From NCBI GenBank assembly GCA_037043015.1, contig CM073330.1, positions 8,078,012 to 8,142,011 on the forward strand: DNA of 64,000 bases. The letters run 5' to 3'. The translations under genes and the position numbers were made by a program. This stretch comes from Bryum argenteum (taxonomy: Eukaryota; Streptophyta; Bryopsida; Bryales; Bryaceae). The notes below the pieces were generated by a model, which worked only from the letters and a program-made list of their open reading frames with translations, had not been told where the DNA came from and did not search any database. Shown piece after piece: positions 46,744-59,392 of this stretch (its first letter is position 1; the number at the start of each line of letters is the position of its first letter).

Positions 46744-48628
46744 ATGGCGATCTCCGTGAACGCTTGGGCTCTGGCGGTTCTCCTGTTCACCACGGGGGTA
46801 CTGGCTGCAGGTAACGAGTCTAATTAAGTATATGTTCAACATGTTCTGTGCAGGATTGTGTGACAGCCCAGTTTGCTGTAATGTGATCTTATGTATGGAT
46901 ACGGAGTCCTCGGAGATGTTTCTGGACTGTTCGTGTGTGCAGGAATGTGATATTCCAGCTCATGGTTGTACTTTGCTGCAATAAATAGCTAGTATTACAT
47001 ACATGCATGGGTACACAGCTTTCGGAGATGTTTCTGAGATATTTGTGATTGCAGAATTCGACTACTCGAATGGGCCTCTTGGGCCCGCAAACTGGGGCAA
47101 CTTGAAACCCGAGTGGAAAACCTGCAAGACAGGCACGATGCAATCGCCGATGGAAATCACTGCCAGGAACACGGTCACTGATAGGAAACTGGACAGGAAT
47201 CTGAAAGGCACATTTCCGTATTCGCCTGTCAGTGCCACCATCACCAACAAGGGGGAGACAGTCGAGGTCAGATGCCTGCAATTGAACTGATAGAATCGAC
47301 TCTGCACTCGTCTACACTCCGAGACAGAGAATGTGATAAATTGAGTGTTGTACTTCTCTGGATATCAGCTTGATGTGCACATGGTAGTTGGAACCAATTC
47401 TAACGTATACTTCTTTGATTCACTTCGTGGATGTCCAGATTGCAATTCCGGTTGGTTCTTCGACTCTGAGGATCGATGGTGCCGAGTACAAGGCAGAACA
47501 GATGCACTTCCACTACCCGAGCGAACACAGAATTCCCGGTTACACGTAAGGAGCATGAAGTAGATGATATTGTATTGAAGCATTGCGTGATCACAGCCAG
47601 TAATTCGATGATGACACGTGACTGGGCTAAACTGCTCCTTACTCGGAGGCTGTGCAGGTTTCCATTGGAGATGCATCTGGTGCACACGCGCGTGGAGGCA
47701 GGCGTGACCAAGATTGCAGTCATCGGATGGTTCTTCAAACTCGGCAAAGAAAATGCATTCTTGAACCAGGTACGTGTGATGGTGCACGGGGAGAGCTGTC
47801 AGTCGTGGTGAGTAATGATGATAGCTTTTTTTGGGACAAATACAAACTGATCCCGAAGGGGCTCCCGCTGTACTTGTACAGTTCGTCAACGATCTGCCCA
47901 AAACACTAGGAGAGAAAAAGACCATTTCCTCTCTGAGGCTGCTGTCGACCCGAGGACGCTACGGTCGTTACATGGGCTCCCTCACTACCCCTCCTTGCTC
48001 TGAGGGCGTCATCTGGACTCTGATGTTGAATGTAAGTGATGTCGACCCCTTTTTGAATCCTGGTGACGTCATCGTGATATATCTGGAGTGTTGTTCAGAG
48101 AGAGGGTAGCGTTTGTATCTTTTCAGTATGTACAGCAGTAGAGTGGAATTCAGTTTCTCAATTTCTCATCCATGAACCGATGTTTTGTGTTGGTGGAAAT
48201 TGAACAGTATCAAACGGTTTCTCAACGACAGCTGAACTTGTTCGCAGCTGCCTTTGTAAGTAACTATACCTCTTCGGGGAATCCTTGGTTATTTGTTTCG
48301 TGAATTAGAATAATCGTATTGTTGATGTTGACGAAAGCGTTTGAGTTCGATAGGAAACAGGCGGTCTGCAATAGTTTTTACGAGCTCAAGTTCTCACTTT
48401 GGTTCCCCACGAATATCTGTTATCCCTGTTCGAGATGCGTGGGACAACGTTTACATATACGGTTAAAGACCAGACCAGGAATACCGATAGAAAAAAGTCA
48501 ATAAACTTACGGAGAATGTTTAATACTACTTTCTGTAACTTACTGTTCAACTTTGCTCTGTTGTGCAGAAACCGAATGCACGACCAGTTCAGCCCGCCAA
48601 CGGTAGGAAGTTTTCTCTCAGCAAGTAA
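46744..48628 (+). CDS. Alpha-type carbonic anhydrase, secreted, intact
   Basis: Catalyses reversible CO2 hydration with a zinc ion. Seven exons join in phase: 46744-46810, 47055-47266, 47439-47545, 47658-47769, 47825-48031, 48208-48255, 48569-48628, giving 270 aa. The first 22 aa are a signal peptide (MAISVNAWALAVLLF onward), so the protein enters the secretory pathway (apoplast, vacuole or plastid stroma/lumen by ER route). The three zinc ligands are His116 and His118 (QMHFHYPSEH) and His135 (LEMHLVH), with the spacing of plant alpha-CAs. Gating Thr is in SLTTPPCSEG (about 220-221). Cys46 (WKTCKTG) and Cys224 can form the conserved disulfide. QSPMEI and YMGSLTTPPC are further family marks. 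The 47824 acceptor has a weak pyrimidine tract, but the frame supports it. Nothing is missing. Confidence 0.9.
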
Positions 48629-48639
48629 GGAGAAGGAGA

Positions 48640-51190
48640 TGGTGAAAGCACTGGATTTTCTCATCAAGTAAAGAGAAGGATAGTGTGAAAGTTTCCCAAC
48701 TATAGTAAATAATAATTCTCAAAGTATTTCATGTAGCTTCTTTTAGAATGCCAAAATAACAAAGTTTAACATGCAAGCTTTTCCATTTTGACATATATAT
48801 GTTTTTATGTACCATTAATATGAGTACTTTTTGTTTATTCTGTATTCCTTAAGGATGCAACTCGTGAAGTCCTCTAGAAAATTGTTGTCTTTTCTTCATT
48901 CATTCACTATGCGCCTAATATAAGTATATAACCATATGTTGAGAAAGCATTCTTGACCAACGAGTATTCCTTTCCATCTTAATGTAAATATTATATGTAC
49001 AATAATGAAAGTGTACAAAGTACTTTTGGACTAACTAGAGGAGGAGGAGGAGGAGAAACTCCATCCTATTTAGAGGTTGGTGTGAAGAAAATGTATGTTT
49101 GAACTATTCTTGGATGTATGCCCCAAGCTTATTACACCAATGGCAGGACCATTAACCCCTTGGGACGAACACTGAACACTATTCTTGTACTAGCTACTAG
49201 TGGCTTAGAGATATGCCACATGATATCTCAAAAGGGACTTTAGGTGCCTATACAATAAGGTTGAAGAGCCACTCCATGGTCGAGTGGACTATGGTTGTGA
49301 GCTCCATAGTTACGGGTAAGGGGAGTAGAATCCATGACCTCCTTATTGGATGCCATGGGCCTCAATCACCAAGCCAAAGTTTGTTGTTCCTTTTGGACTA
49401 TTACATTATAGTGTTGTTGTAAAGAACGTACTAAAAAATCATTTTTTGAGGAAAAATTGGGCCGTTTTTGTTCTTTGCACTTCCACAATGTAGAGATAAT
49501 TAATGTATAATGTGCAATAGAGGATTCCATAGTTGCCAAGAGGTAGAATGTATTACTAGCTTTATCGGAGGGCGTCAACTCTAAGACAAAATTACCAATT
49601 TTTACGAAGAGTATTTACAATTTATCCTAAGGACCTAACTATGATGAAAAGCGGCGTATAAAATAATAAGATGTTATCTCATTGAGGAGTTGAAAATGAA
49701 AATTCAGAAGTGCAAGGTATACAAGATGAAGGATTGAAGGGTTTTCAAGACCAGTTTGAGTCTAAGCACTTCATAAATATACGGTAATCACATGCAATTG
49801 CAGGAGTGTAACAAGGTCTTTATCAAGTTACGAAGTTACTGTCTACAAGTAATTGCTCTTTGTCCTCCTTGATTCAAGTATAATGTGAACAATGGGCAAT
49901 GGTAAGCTTGGGGTATCACTTTTTGGACACACTAATTAGGTTATTTTTATTGAAAGCCTCCAAAGTTTGTCTAATTTAGTCATTTTAATCAAGTAAAAAG
50001 ACCCTAAAATAGAAAATAAAATATCATGCACCTCACTGAAATCAAAGTATATATGCCTATAGATTTTCTTTTAGATTTTTTATTTTTTTTGGATCCATTC
50101 ATAGATGAGGGAAAAAGTGTTGAATTTGGGGATTTGCAGGCATTATAGTGCACAATGAATTAATTTTTTTTTATTAAATAAATTATTTTGTATTCTATAC
50201 AAGAAGATGTAGGTCATATTCAAAAATTATATTAAAATAAAAATGGTTGATATTCCATTTGCTTGATTCTATGGATTTTAGGTTATTGGGACATGACTTA
50301 CTTTTTCAACTAAAAAATCAAATAAAATTACTTCAAAATATTTTTTTTAATTTTTAATTTTTTTTCTTGATACATTATAAGTATAGACAACTAAAACCAC
50401 ATCTAATGAAGTCTTATTGTATTACAGTTTAAAAATGGATATGTTTGTCACACCAGCATAGAGTGCAATTGTTCATGGGACAACCTTTTTGGGTACCCCA
50501 ACCAGACCATCACCCCAATGTTGCAAAACTCCTATCCTACTATAACACCATCCAACCCGAGGATAAATAAAGTTGCTTCGTGATGTGATAACATTGCTTA
50601 TTTTCCTAAGAACGTTGCTCAAGTTAGAACCAAGAAGTTACTAAACTTGAATAAGGTTTTAGAAAAAAACCTTACAAACTCCTTCAAATTGTATTAGTGT
50701 ATAGACTGAGCGGTTCCTGTGGGTCCTAACTCCATTAACCCTGACTTTCATAAAGCCAGACACTGTGTACCTCTACTTTCATACGGAATTATGGATATTG
50801 ACGTCTAAAAAGTACATATCGAATATATGCCACCATGTACTTTGTCCGTTTTTGCAAGTGAGACCAGCGGAAGAGTGCAGAGTCTCAAAGCAAATGAAAG
50901 AACTAGCCACTCAATTAAACAAGGAAGATTAATGGGCATGTGAATTGGTCGCAAAGAGGTAATGTCCATTATATGACTCCAAGGATGCAAAAGGTAGAAA
51001 TGATAAAGCCAGTGTGCAGAAACATTCACGTTCTTTCGAAGGACTATCAAAAAAGGAACTGCATACAAACAACAATAATTATTTACGATGATGAGGTTCT
51101 TGAGAATGCAATTTTTCGTTTAAAATGTTTTCTATTGTTGCCGAGGTACATAAGTATGGAAAATAGTTGAACTTGCAGGAGAAAATAAGA
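48640..51190. repeat. Intergenic DNA with families F and D
   Basis: 49040-49400 is a family F copy. 49610-49900 is the inverse of 21125-21480 (family D). The remainder is AT-rich without recognisable feature; no gene. Confidence 0.55.
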
Positions 51191-51529
51191 CTGAGATTAT
51201 TTCGATTGGCTTGTGATGGCAGAGGAGTGCAGGCAACGCCGATCCCTGACCATGGAGGTTTAGGCGATTCTTTTCAAAGTATTAAGGCGAGAGTGCTGGG
51301 TAACTACGGATTGCAGCACTCTCCTGTGAGTACCAATTCATATGCCTGCAGTTTGAGAGATTTCACTACTCTGCGCTGAACTGCGAGTAACTTCAGTGTC
51401 CTCAAGGCTCATGGCTTCAAGGCTGAGAATCTCCGAATCATCCATTTAAGTCACAGTCCGTGTTCGAATGAATCGTCTGTCTGTTGGTCTCAGTAAGCAT
51501 CGATCAACAAGGTCTATATAAGATCCACA

Positions 51530-51792
51530 TACTACTAGAAAAGAGGGGGGTAAGCAATATGACAAACATTGTTTTTTGTGCAAACATTGCTTACTTGGGC
51601 AATGTCTTGGGGCATGCTTTAGCACCCTTCCAAAAAAAATAAGCAATGTTTCAACCTCAAATCTATTAAATTGTAGACCTTAGGTTGAAGACATTGCTTA
51701 TTTTCTTGGAAGAGGTGCTAAAGCATGCCCCAAAACATTGCCCAAGTAAGCAATGTTTGTCACATTGCTTACCCCCCTCTTTTCTAGTAGTG
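51530..51792. mobile_element. CACTA-type miniature element (263 bp)
   Basis: The right end reads inward CACTACTAGAAAAGAGG; the left end is TACTACTAGAAAAGAGG (first base changed). Both sides carry the 3-bp duplication ACA (51527-51529 and 51793-51795). The unoccupied site is visible in copy 2 at about 30726-30736, where a single ACA is found. The interior is nearly a complete inverted repeat. CACTA/EnSpm elements make 3-bp duplications and share this terminus. Confidence 0.9.
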
Positions 51793-52256
51793 ACAGACTA
51801 TCTTAGTCAGTGAAAGAGTAGGTACTTTGGTTCGGTATGAAGCTACTTGACAATCATGTAGGACAATACACTGACTCTGAGTTTGTGTTGTTTCTTACAG
51901 ATCTTAACAGAATTCTTTTCGGCTTCAAGTTATAAAAACATAGACAGTCAAGATCCCCCTCAAGTAGATGGGGAGGTTCGGTCCGCCAATTCTGCGTCAT
52001 CATAAAATGTGTGTTGTCATACCTCTTAAAATAGATTCTCAAATTGGTACACTTAAGATAGTTCAAGGCATGTGCGACCAAAGGGATGTTTAGTGAGGTA
52101 ATACATCTGTCATCGTGCAGGACCAAAATGCTTTACCACCGAGAAATCCGAGCAAGCCAAGCATGGAGTCAGAGTGGGTCCGCCTTCTAAGCTCTACAAG
52201 AATGGCTAAGTACTTAGGGTCCGTCTTCAGAGATTCCCGGACTGCCAAGCTGAGTC

Positions 52257-52600
52257 CAAGGTTGTCATACCAGGCGGGCACGCCGCCCGCCCGTCCGTCC
52301 GCCTTGTCCGTCCGATTAAGTTGTGGCTCGCCCGATAGGGTCAAACGGCTGTTGACTTTTAATTTAGGTAAAAAAAAAACAACGTGGCAAGGGTTTAGGT
52401 GAAAACTAAGCTACTTGGCTGCCGCGTACGGGCTGCATGAAACGCCACACACGCTTTTTACTGCAAAGTTTGTTATTCACAAAAAATTACACACCCCCTA
52501 CAATCAAGGTGGGCGGGCACGCCCGTTCGTCCGGGACAACTCGTACGCCCGTTTTGCCCGCCCGATTACAGGTCTCAACACGCCCAATATGACAACCTTG
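52257..52600. mobile_element. hAT-type miniature element (344 bp) in copy 3 exon
   Basis: Perfect 13-bp ends CAAGGTTGTCATA (52257-52269; inverted at 52588-52600) with an 8-bp duplication GCTGAGTC (52249-52256 and 52601-52608). Eight-bp duplication and the CAAGG terminus are those of hAT elements. Copy 2 has the matching empty site GCAGAGTC at about 31179-31186. The sub-terminal parts are rich in GCCCGCCCG-type sequence on both arms. Confidence 0.93.
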
Positions 52601-52735
52601 GCTGAGTCCAATTGCTCCAGTCACTCCATTACAGGTTGCCGAGTTAAGCATTATTCAGACCTCAGATTTGGCCTGACTCCGACGCAAGCAGACCACTTCA
52701 TTCATAAACCTTATGGTACTATGATTAGAGAGGTT

Positions 52736-55000
52736 TTAGGGTTTAGAATTTAAGGCTTAGGGTTTGTGGCCATATTGGAATGAAAGAACTTGAGGACGAG
52801 AAGGATTAGAAGTTGACCGAATTGAACTTTTTGGTGTGAATATTATCGATTAATTTTGGTAGCTCTTTGTAATAATGCTAGCGAAGACATTGTAAACTTG
52901 GACCCTCTTTCAGTCTGTCTTGACATCAATTCATAGCCTGATCAATATTGCTAGTGAATCCCTAGGAGTTGAAATCTTCAGTTTTTCCTCAATAACTATA
53001 ATATATAATTGCAGGTCTAAGAGGCAACAAATGATCGACAAAGTTTTGTGAATATTTAGGTATTATTTTGTATGATTAATTTCCACATATGAGCCCACAT
53101 GAAGGATTAAATGTTTATTAGATTTTTACTTGAAATCTCAAGTGATACTATTTCCGTATCTTTTTTACAAGATTTCTTTATAATTGAGAAACCATCCAAT
53201 ACAACGTGTCCATACTAAGTTCAAAGTATGAACTCCTTGATGCCAAGGGAGGGTTCTCTTAGAAACCAATTTGGTGCTTGTTTTTATCTTTGATATGATA
53301 TGGACAATTATTGAGAACCTCAATGTCATATCCAACCTTTGAGAATCCAACTAAATCATGACCCTGATTGGAGGGAGAACTTTGCATTAACATCCAATGG
53401 TTGTCGGAAAATTAAAAAGAAGAGAGTTGTCGTACATTGGTAGTGAAAACTCTTCTCACTTAGGGTGTATTATGTTCACCAATAATATTACCTTGCAAAA
53501 CATTTCATTGTTCAAATGAGTTGATGCACATGTGCAAAATGTCACAAGCTTTGTTTCGACATGATCAATCGTGAACTATTTGCATCTGACTACTTCTAAA
53601 AATGTTTCAAGCGTTGTAGCAAACCGGTAATTTCAAGCTAGACGAAGAGATCAAGAAAGACAAAACTAGGACTAATTTATAAAGGTTAATATTCACTTGA
53701 GGTCATATTAACACAATTATCTAGTGGCGGAACTCCTAAACTATACTTATTTCATTAACAAAGTTCAACATGTAACTTTGGTCCTCATATTCAATTTCAC
53801 TTGAAAGCACTTAAAGCTCCACCCCTTGCACCTATTACCACCAAGTACAAACAAATACACTTACAATTGGGATAGCATGCAAGGTTTAGTGTTGCAATTT
53901 AAATTGGGAATAATACTGTACTTACAAGTTTCACCACGATAAGAACAAGTTAAACTACTAATACAAAGATCCAAACATGGTAGGCAACTAGGCAAGCAAT
54001 GAATCTACATCATCCTCCAATATGGCCACACAATTGCAAATGTGTCTAAAATATAGTAATTTTGTAATCTGTACATACATGATGAGTGTCTCCTTCCGGT
54101 TTTTCCTCAAGCACATGATTATTTATATGTTAGTATAAGTTAAGCATTTCTAAAACTAATGTTCTACCTATAAAGTGAAAGTTGATATTTGAAATATTTC
54201 TACTTAAGGATTATATATGGTCACTTCTTAATGACATTATGGTGTTATAGATGGACAATGTATACTTACAAAAACAATTACGAGCATAAAAATTAATGCG
54301 TACAAATGCTCTAACAGAGGAGATTGTTGTAGAAAGAGTTGATTGTAATGGGTGAAAGCACACTAGGGTGGCTCGAAAAGTACGTCACAATTGCAGTTTC
54401 CAGGGAATTCTTCACTCCAAGTGTTCTTGTAGTTGATTCATTTGGCTAATGAATAATTTTCTTGGTAGTTTGTCAATGTAGGGAGCAATATCTTCAACCT
54501 CCAAGTGTTATTTTTCCGACATCCATTTAGAACTATAAGAAAAGAGTACTTTTCCCCAATTTGGAAGTACTGTTCTTTCTGTGAAAAAGCCACAAAAGTA
54601 CTAATATCTTGCAAATTATAAACCTAAATACCATAGTGAACCGGGTTTTTAGAAAGAGCACACTATAGCCTTCCATAAACTCTAATGCCCCATGTTAGCT
54701 TCTCTATGAGTTGTGGACAAAATGCGGTCAAAGTACTAAAATTACAACGGTCCATATTGTCGCCCTAAACTAAATTTGTTTGAATTTTTTTTGACTATTG
54801 TGGATTTATGGACCGTGATCTTGAAGGGGGTGCTGAAATTGTCGATTAATTTGGAGTGTGTATACGTCCTTTGTAGGGAGGTGAACATCCAAGTTCTGGT
54901 ACTCTTTGGTACCAAGGATCCGCCTGGGGTTTTTTTTATTAGTTTCCTAAAGCCGCACTGCATCGGCTGCTGATATTTGATAGATGCCACTGTCAGGTGA
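52736..55000. repeat. 3' flank of copy 3 and intergenic DNA
   Basis: 52736-52900 and 53100-54350 align directly with 31270-31450 and 32330-33650, with some stretches present in only one copy (e.g. 53720-54110). 54350-55000 shows no recognisable feature. Confidence 0.6.
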
Positions 55001-55346
55001 CATTGTGATGCGTCGCCAAAAAAGTGCCCCACCATAATTGCGATGACGACTGGCTTATTATTGGTACTGGGTAACGACGGCGCGATCCAAGTAGGATTCG
55101 GCGGCACTTCGTCTCTCTCCGTTGTTCCCGTTTCTTCAGCGAGGGTTTTTGCGATCGCCGTTTTTGCCGTTACAGTTCGAGATCCGAGGGTTTCTGCAAT
55201 CGCAATTCGAATTCCCGTTGCCTCTCGAGTCTCGGGTTGGCTACGAAGTCACTGCTGGTTCATACATCGGAAGGGGCTGTGAATTCCAGCGATGGTGTGC
55301 ACGGCGGTTTAGGGTCTGCGATTGTTGTCTGCGAAGTCACCACACA

Positions 55347-58300
55347 ATGGGGAACACTCGGTATGCGTTGCGGACAAGGGGAGGTGTGAAACGGCCCGGA
55401 CCAGAGGGTCGATTAGACAGAGCTGTAGAAGCTGAAGTCGATCGATTAGTTAGGAATGAGGCAGCGAAACTTCGACAACGAGCAAGGCGTGCGAGGTTGG
55501 AGGAGTTTGGTGCATCCAGAATGGAGTTACAGCGAGCGGTCGAAGGGTTTGATTCGCAATCGCGTTTCTCAGTGCGGAGCCGCAGTCGTCTTTCGAACAA
55601 GATATCGAAGACAATCCAGGAATTGCTAGCGCCTTGTGAGTCTGTGGAGGCCAAGCAAGATGTTTTAGAGGGCGTTTTAAATCACAACTCGATTTGGCCT
55701 TCTCTTCCTGAATACTACCCCCGACCTGCTGAGGCGAAGTGCATTTATGTTTTCTTGGAGAGTTACAAGACTGAGCTTCAACTTGTCAAAGGAGCACATT
55801 CGAAATCCTTGTTAGCACGCAAGGGAGCGCTCCTCGACGTTGCAGTTAGTGAAGGCACCCAAGGGCAGCGTGTTTTGTCCCGTGTTCTTCAGGTACATCT
55901 GCTGTTTTGTCTTTTTTGAACTCTGCAATTGTTGCTCCGATATAGCGATACTCTGCAATTGTTGCTCCGATACTCGGAGCTGAGGATTAAGTTCTGTGTG
56001 TTTTTGGGTATCATCGTAAAGGTCCTCATTTCATTAGCGGCACCAGATGTAAAGCTTCATTTAGACTCTGCAATTATTGCTCCAACAGTTGAATAATTTA
56101 GACTGGGAATCGAGGGTCTTAAGCTTTTTGAATCGGAAATCGACTAGTCAGAGCAGGTTCGGCCGGAGTTTAGGCCTCGCCGTCAATTGCTAACCCTAAA
56201 ATACCTTCTGCCGCATGTTTTTTTGCACAGGTACACCCCCGAAATATTACTGCTGCCCTCAGTCAGAGGGCAGGACTTGACATTGTTAACCTATTTGAGA
56301 AACGAGACTTTGCAATTCTAGAAAGAGCGAAGCGGCCTGGCTTGATAGGATTGGTGAAAGGAGTGGTGAAGAGTTGGTGGCACGATCAATTCCGGGTTTC
56401 GCCGAACAAAAAGGATGTCACGCGGCGGCGGGTTGGACCAAACACTTACGATGTTCACGCTACACATTTCCTAACAGAAACACAGGTGATACTCTCATCT
56501 ACTAAATATTATTTGGGTGGTAGTTCCTCGTAATCATTATGCTGAAGGTGATTTGATAGCTGTTTGCTGCTATTATTGATCACGCTTTCTTGCTCGAAGC
56601 TCTTCGTTCGGTTGAATACAGTACAGAGTTAGAAGTTGCTAGCAGACTTTATACTTGCAGTTTAGTGTCTGCTTTTGTTTGTAATTCTTGCTACTTGAGG
56701 GTGGAGGACTCGCGTACTTCTCATGTTTCGAGCAATGACATTACACCTCTGCTGCATGTACTGTGAGTTGTCTTTGCTTTAGGGTTTGCAATCTAGAAGC
56801 CCTGATACAGAATATTGTACGTCTGCTAGATTTGAGAAGTGTTTGCAGGTAGTCATGTGGTACTCTATGGTAGTTTACCATTGATAGCAACTGCAATTGT
56901 GCACGGAGTCCCTTGTCTTCGAGGATTAAGTAGAAGTCTACTTTCTGGATAGTATACCACAAATACGCTTTTGGACATTTTAGTGCATGTTAGGTAGTCT
57001 TTGATACTACCGACCAGTTTGGTGTAGTACAGTTTAGTGCATGTTAGTACTTAGTCACGACACTACTAGTAGGCTTGGTGTACAGTTTAGTGCATATTAG
57101 GTAGACTTGACAGTATCCAAAAATGGTGAGACATCCTATTTAGTACTACTTGGTCCCTTTGGTACTGTAAACTATGCCTAAATTAGTCCGATGGGTAGCC
57201 TACTTGGTACTCTATGTTGATCGACGGTACTTCTACGGCTTTTCTGCTCCGTTATGAGTACCTTCTATAGTACTAATGTACGATTGAGTGTAATGTTGTA
57301 TCGCAGATACTATGGGTATGCAGCTGGAGTACTGAAGGTAGTTTGTTTTCTGTGTGACAGACTCAGTTATTTTTAAGATTCAAAGAGAGTCATCCTGAAT
57401 GCAGGATCAAATTGCGGGCCTTTGAGAAGCTGAAACCATGGTATGTGAAAACTTTAAAAGACCAAAACACGTGTTGTTGTATTTATCATGTGGAAATGGA
57501 CTTAATGAGGGAGGGCTTGAATGCTTTTAGAGATTCAATGAGAGGGTTACACGCTCGAAGTGGATGCACTTGTTCATGTGAGGTGTGCAATACTGAGGTG
57601 GGGAAATGCCATGCCCATACTCATGTTTTTGAACGTTTAACTCTGTTGTGGTTGGCCTGTGTTTGTCCAAAGGGTGAGCTAGATAAGTGGCACAATCTTG
57701 AGTGTGTAATGGGTAGTTGTAAGGATTGCGGGGTAAAGAGGCTCAAATTCTGTCCGGATGAGGTATAGACCTGTTGCTACTGACTTGACTGTGAAATGGA
57801 AGTGTTTTGAGTATGTTACAATAGCGGTTGTTGATGGACGTCCGAAAAAACGCATCCAGCAGGTATACAAGGAAACGGCTTCGGGTGAGTTCGTCACGTA
57901 CCTGAAGGAAACGGTATCAGCTTTCATAACCCACAACTTTGTGGCGCAGTGGCAGGACAAAGAGTGCAAGAAAATGATGATGAATGTACATGCTGGTGTA
58001 TTGATTTCACATATTGATTTCGCTGAGAATTACACCTTTGCAATTCAGAATGAGATCCAAAGTATGCATTGGCATTCTTCTAGTGTCACCATTCTGGTCC
58101 ATATTACCCTCATTAGAGCTCCATCTACAGAGGATGGTGAAGAAGGTGGTTTTGTCAAACATACTCATTATTATATCTCTGATGATAAGATGCATGATAG
58201 TTTGTTTGTTCAGCATTGTTTGATGTTGCATTGGAATTGGGTGTTGAGTCAAGGTGAGAAACCGGCTAAGCATTGGGTTTTTAGTGATGGATGTGCATCA

Positions 58301-59389
58301 CAATTCAAAAGTGCTAGACCTATGTATTTTGTGGCTCGATATGCTAGTCTTACAGGGGCTACAATGCGCTGGAATTACTTTGGCTCCGGTCATGGCAAAG
58401 GTATTACATTTCCCAGTAGTAATGTTTCTTTCATGCACTTCTGTATGAAACGGATTGCATGCGTATTAACTCTATATTGTCTAAACTTACAGGTGAGTGG
58501 GACGGAGCAGGGGCTGTGGTTAAGCGGGCACTTCGGACACACCAGATTCAGCACCCAGAAGATGAACTGTCGAATGCCAAACACTGTGTAGACTTTCTGA
58601 AAACTAGATTCTCTCATCGTGTCTTATCTGCGTATGATCAATCAAAGGAGGTGCCGATCAGCAGGGAATTTTGGCATATAGCCGTGGAAGATGTCGATCG
58701 GTCCATAGGTTGGAATTGTGAAACCATTCGTGGTTCGAGCAATTTTCATTCGATCATCGGCCCCTCTTTGACTGATCCTACGCTTTTATTGGCTCGCAAT
58801 CTTTCTTGTTTTTGTGCCCCTTGTATTCAACAGATCGAGCCGTTATGGCGGCAATCATCGAGTTCGACCTTGGCGTGTTGTGCACCTGGAGCCAGAAGAC
58901 GTGGGAGTGCTCCACCACATACTTGACGCGAAGGAAGGGAATGAACCACCTGAAGATTCCCAGAGGTGGCCGCATGGTGGAACAGATGTCGACCTCGTCA
59001 ACGACGTCGAGATTGGCGACAACTTCATGATACCAGCTCCTGAAGGAAACGATGAAGGTGTGGAGTTTTATATACTTCAATGTACACGATCGAAGTTTGA
59101 GTTGCAGCAAGATTTGCAAGACGCATGGGGGGGAGATTACCATGTGGGAGATTCTATTATTTAGGGCTACTATTATCAAAAATATGGTAGGTCGCACAAC
59201 AGTTACTTGTTCCTTGACGCAAGTCTGTTAGCGCATGTATACTCTCATCTTGTGAGGGCCTTTAAGTTTCCCATGCGGTTAGCACCCTATCGGGTTAGAG
59301 GTAACAGTGCTGTGTATAAGATGACAGAAGAGGTTGAGTCTATCATCTCTCAGTCCTTAGCAGATTGGTGGGCAGGAGATAACCCTTGA
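55347..59389 (+). pseudogene. Multi-exon DDE-transposase-like gene, superfamily unassigned, decayed
   Basis: Starts MGNTRYALRTRGG. Exons 55347-55892, 56231-56485 and 57361 to about 57757 join in phase: a basic, helical N-terminus, a middle domain, then a Cys/His-rich segment (CCCIYHVEMD, CTCSCEVCNTEVGKCHAH, CVMGSCKDCG), probably zinc-binding. A 1-nt frame change at about 57755-57770 leads into the catalytic-like core: HIDFAENYTF at about 58010, HWVFSDGCASQFKSA at about 58272, FGSGHGKG before an intron (58401-58492) and EWDGAGAVVKR after it. The Asp in IDF, the Asp in FSDG and an acidic residue in the DGAGA block are candidate DDE/D residues. A second frame change lies at about 58810-58850, and an in-frame TAG at 59162-59164 precedes a conserved-looking tail (YYYQKYGRSHNSYLFLD). 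It could be a decayed transposase or a domesticated relative that decayed later. No terminal inverted repeats were found. Confidence 0.6.
55925..56090 (+). repeat. Intronic short duplication
   Basis: The phrase CTCTGCAATTGTTGCTCCGA occurs twice in tandem in the first intron of the transposase-like gene, with a third degenerate copy at about 56070. Confidence 0.85.
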
Positions 59390-59392
59390 ATG

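Larger units (their letters stand above)
51223..52735 (+). pseudogene. EDM2-like copy 3, truncated and TE-interrupted
   Basis: Three exons match copy 2 closely: 51223-51325 (GVQATPIPDHGGLGDSFQS and on), 51901-51963 (ILTEFFSASSYKNIDSQDP) and 52121 onward (DQNALPPRNP, MESEWVRLL). Exons 1 and 2 are absent; homology to copy 2 begins at about 51078, inside the second intron. The last exon is cut by a 344-bp hAT-type element at 52257-52600, and a CACTA-type element sits in the intron between the first two exons. After the hAT element the exon resumes and runs into the shared 3' flank. It cannot make an EDM2-like protein. Confidence 0.88.

Noticed and set aside
57758..57775. Short intron instead of a frameshift in the transposase-like gene
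   Set aside because: GTATAG could be a donor, but no AG acceptor at a plausible intron length keeps the conserved-looking residues that follow at once in the other frame.
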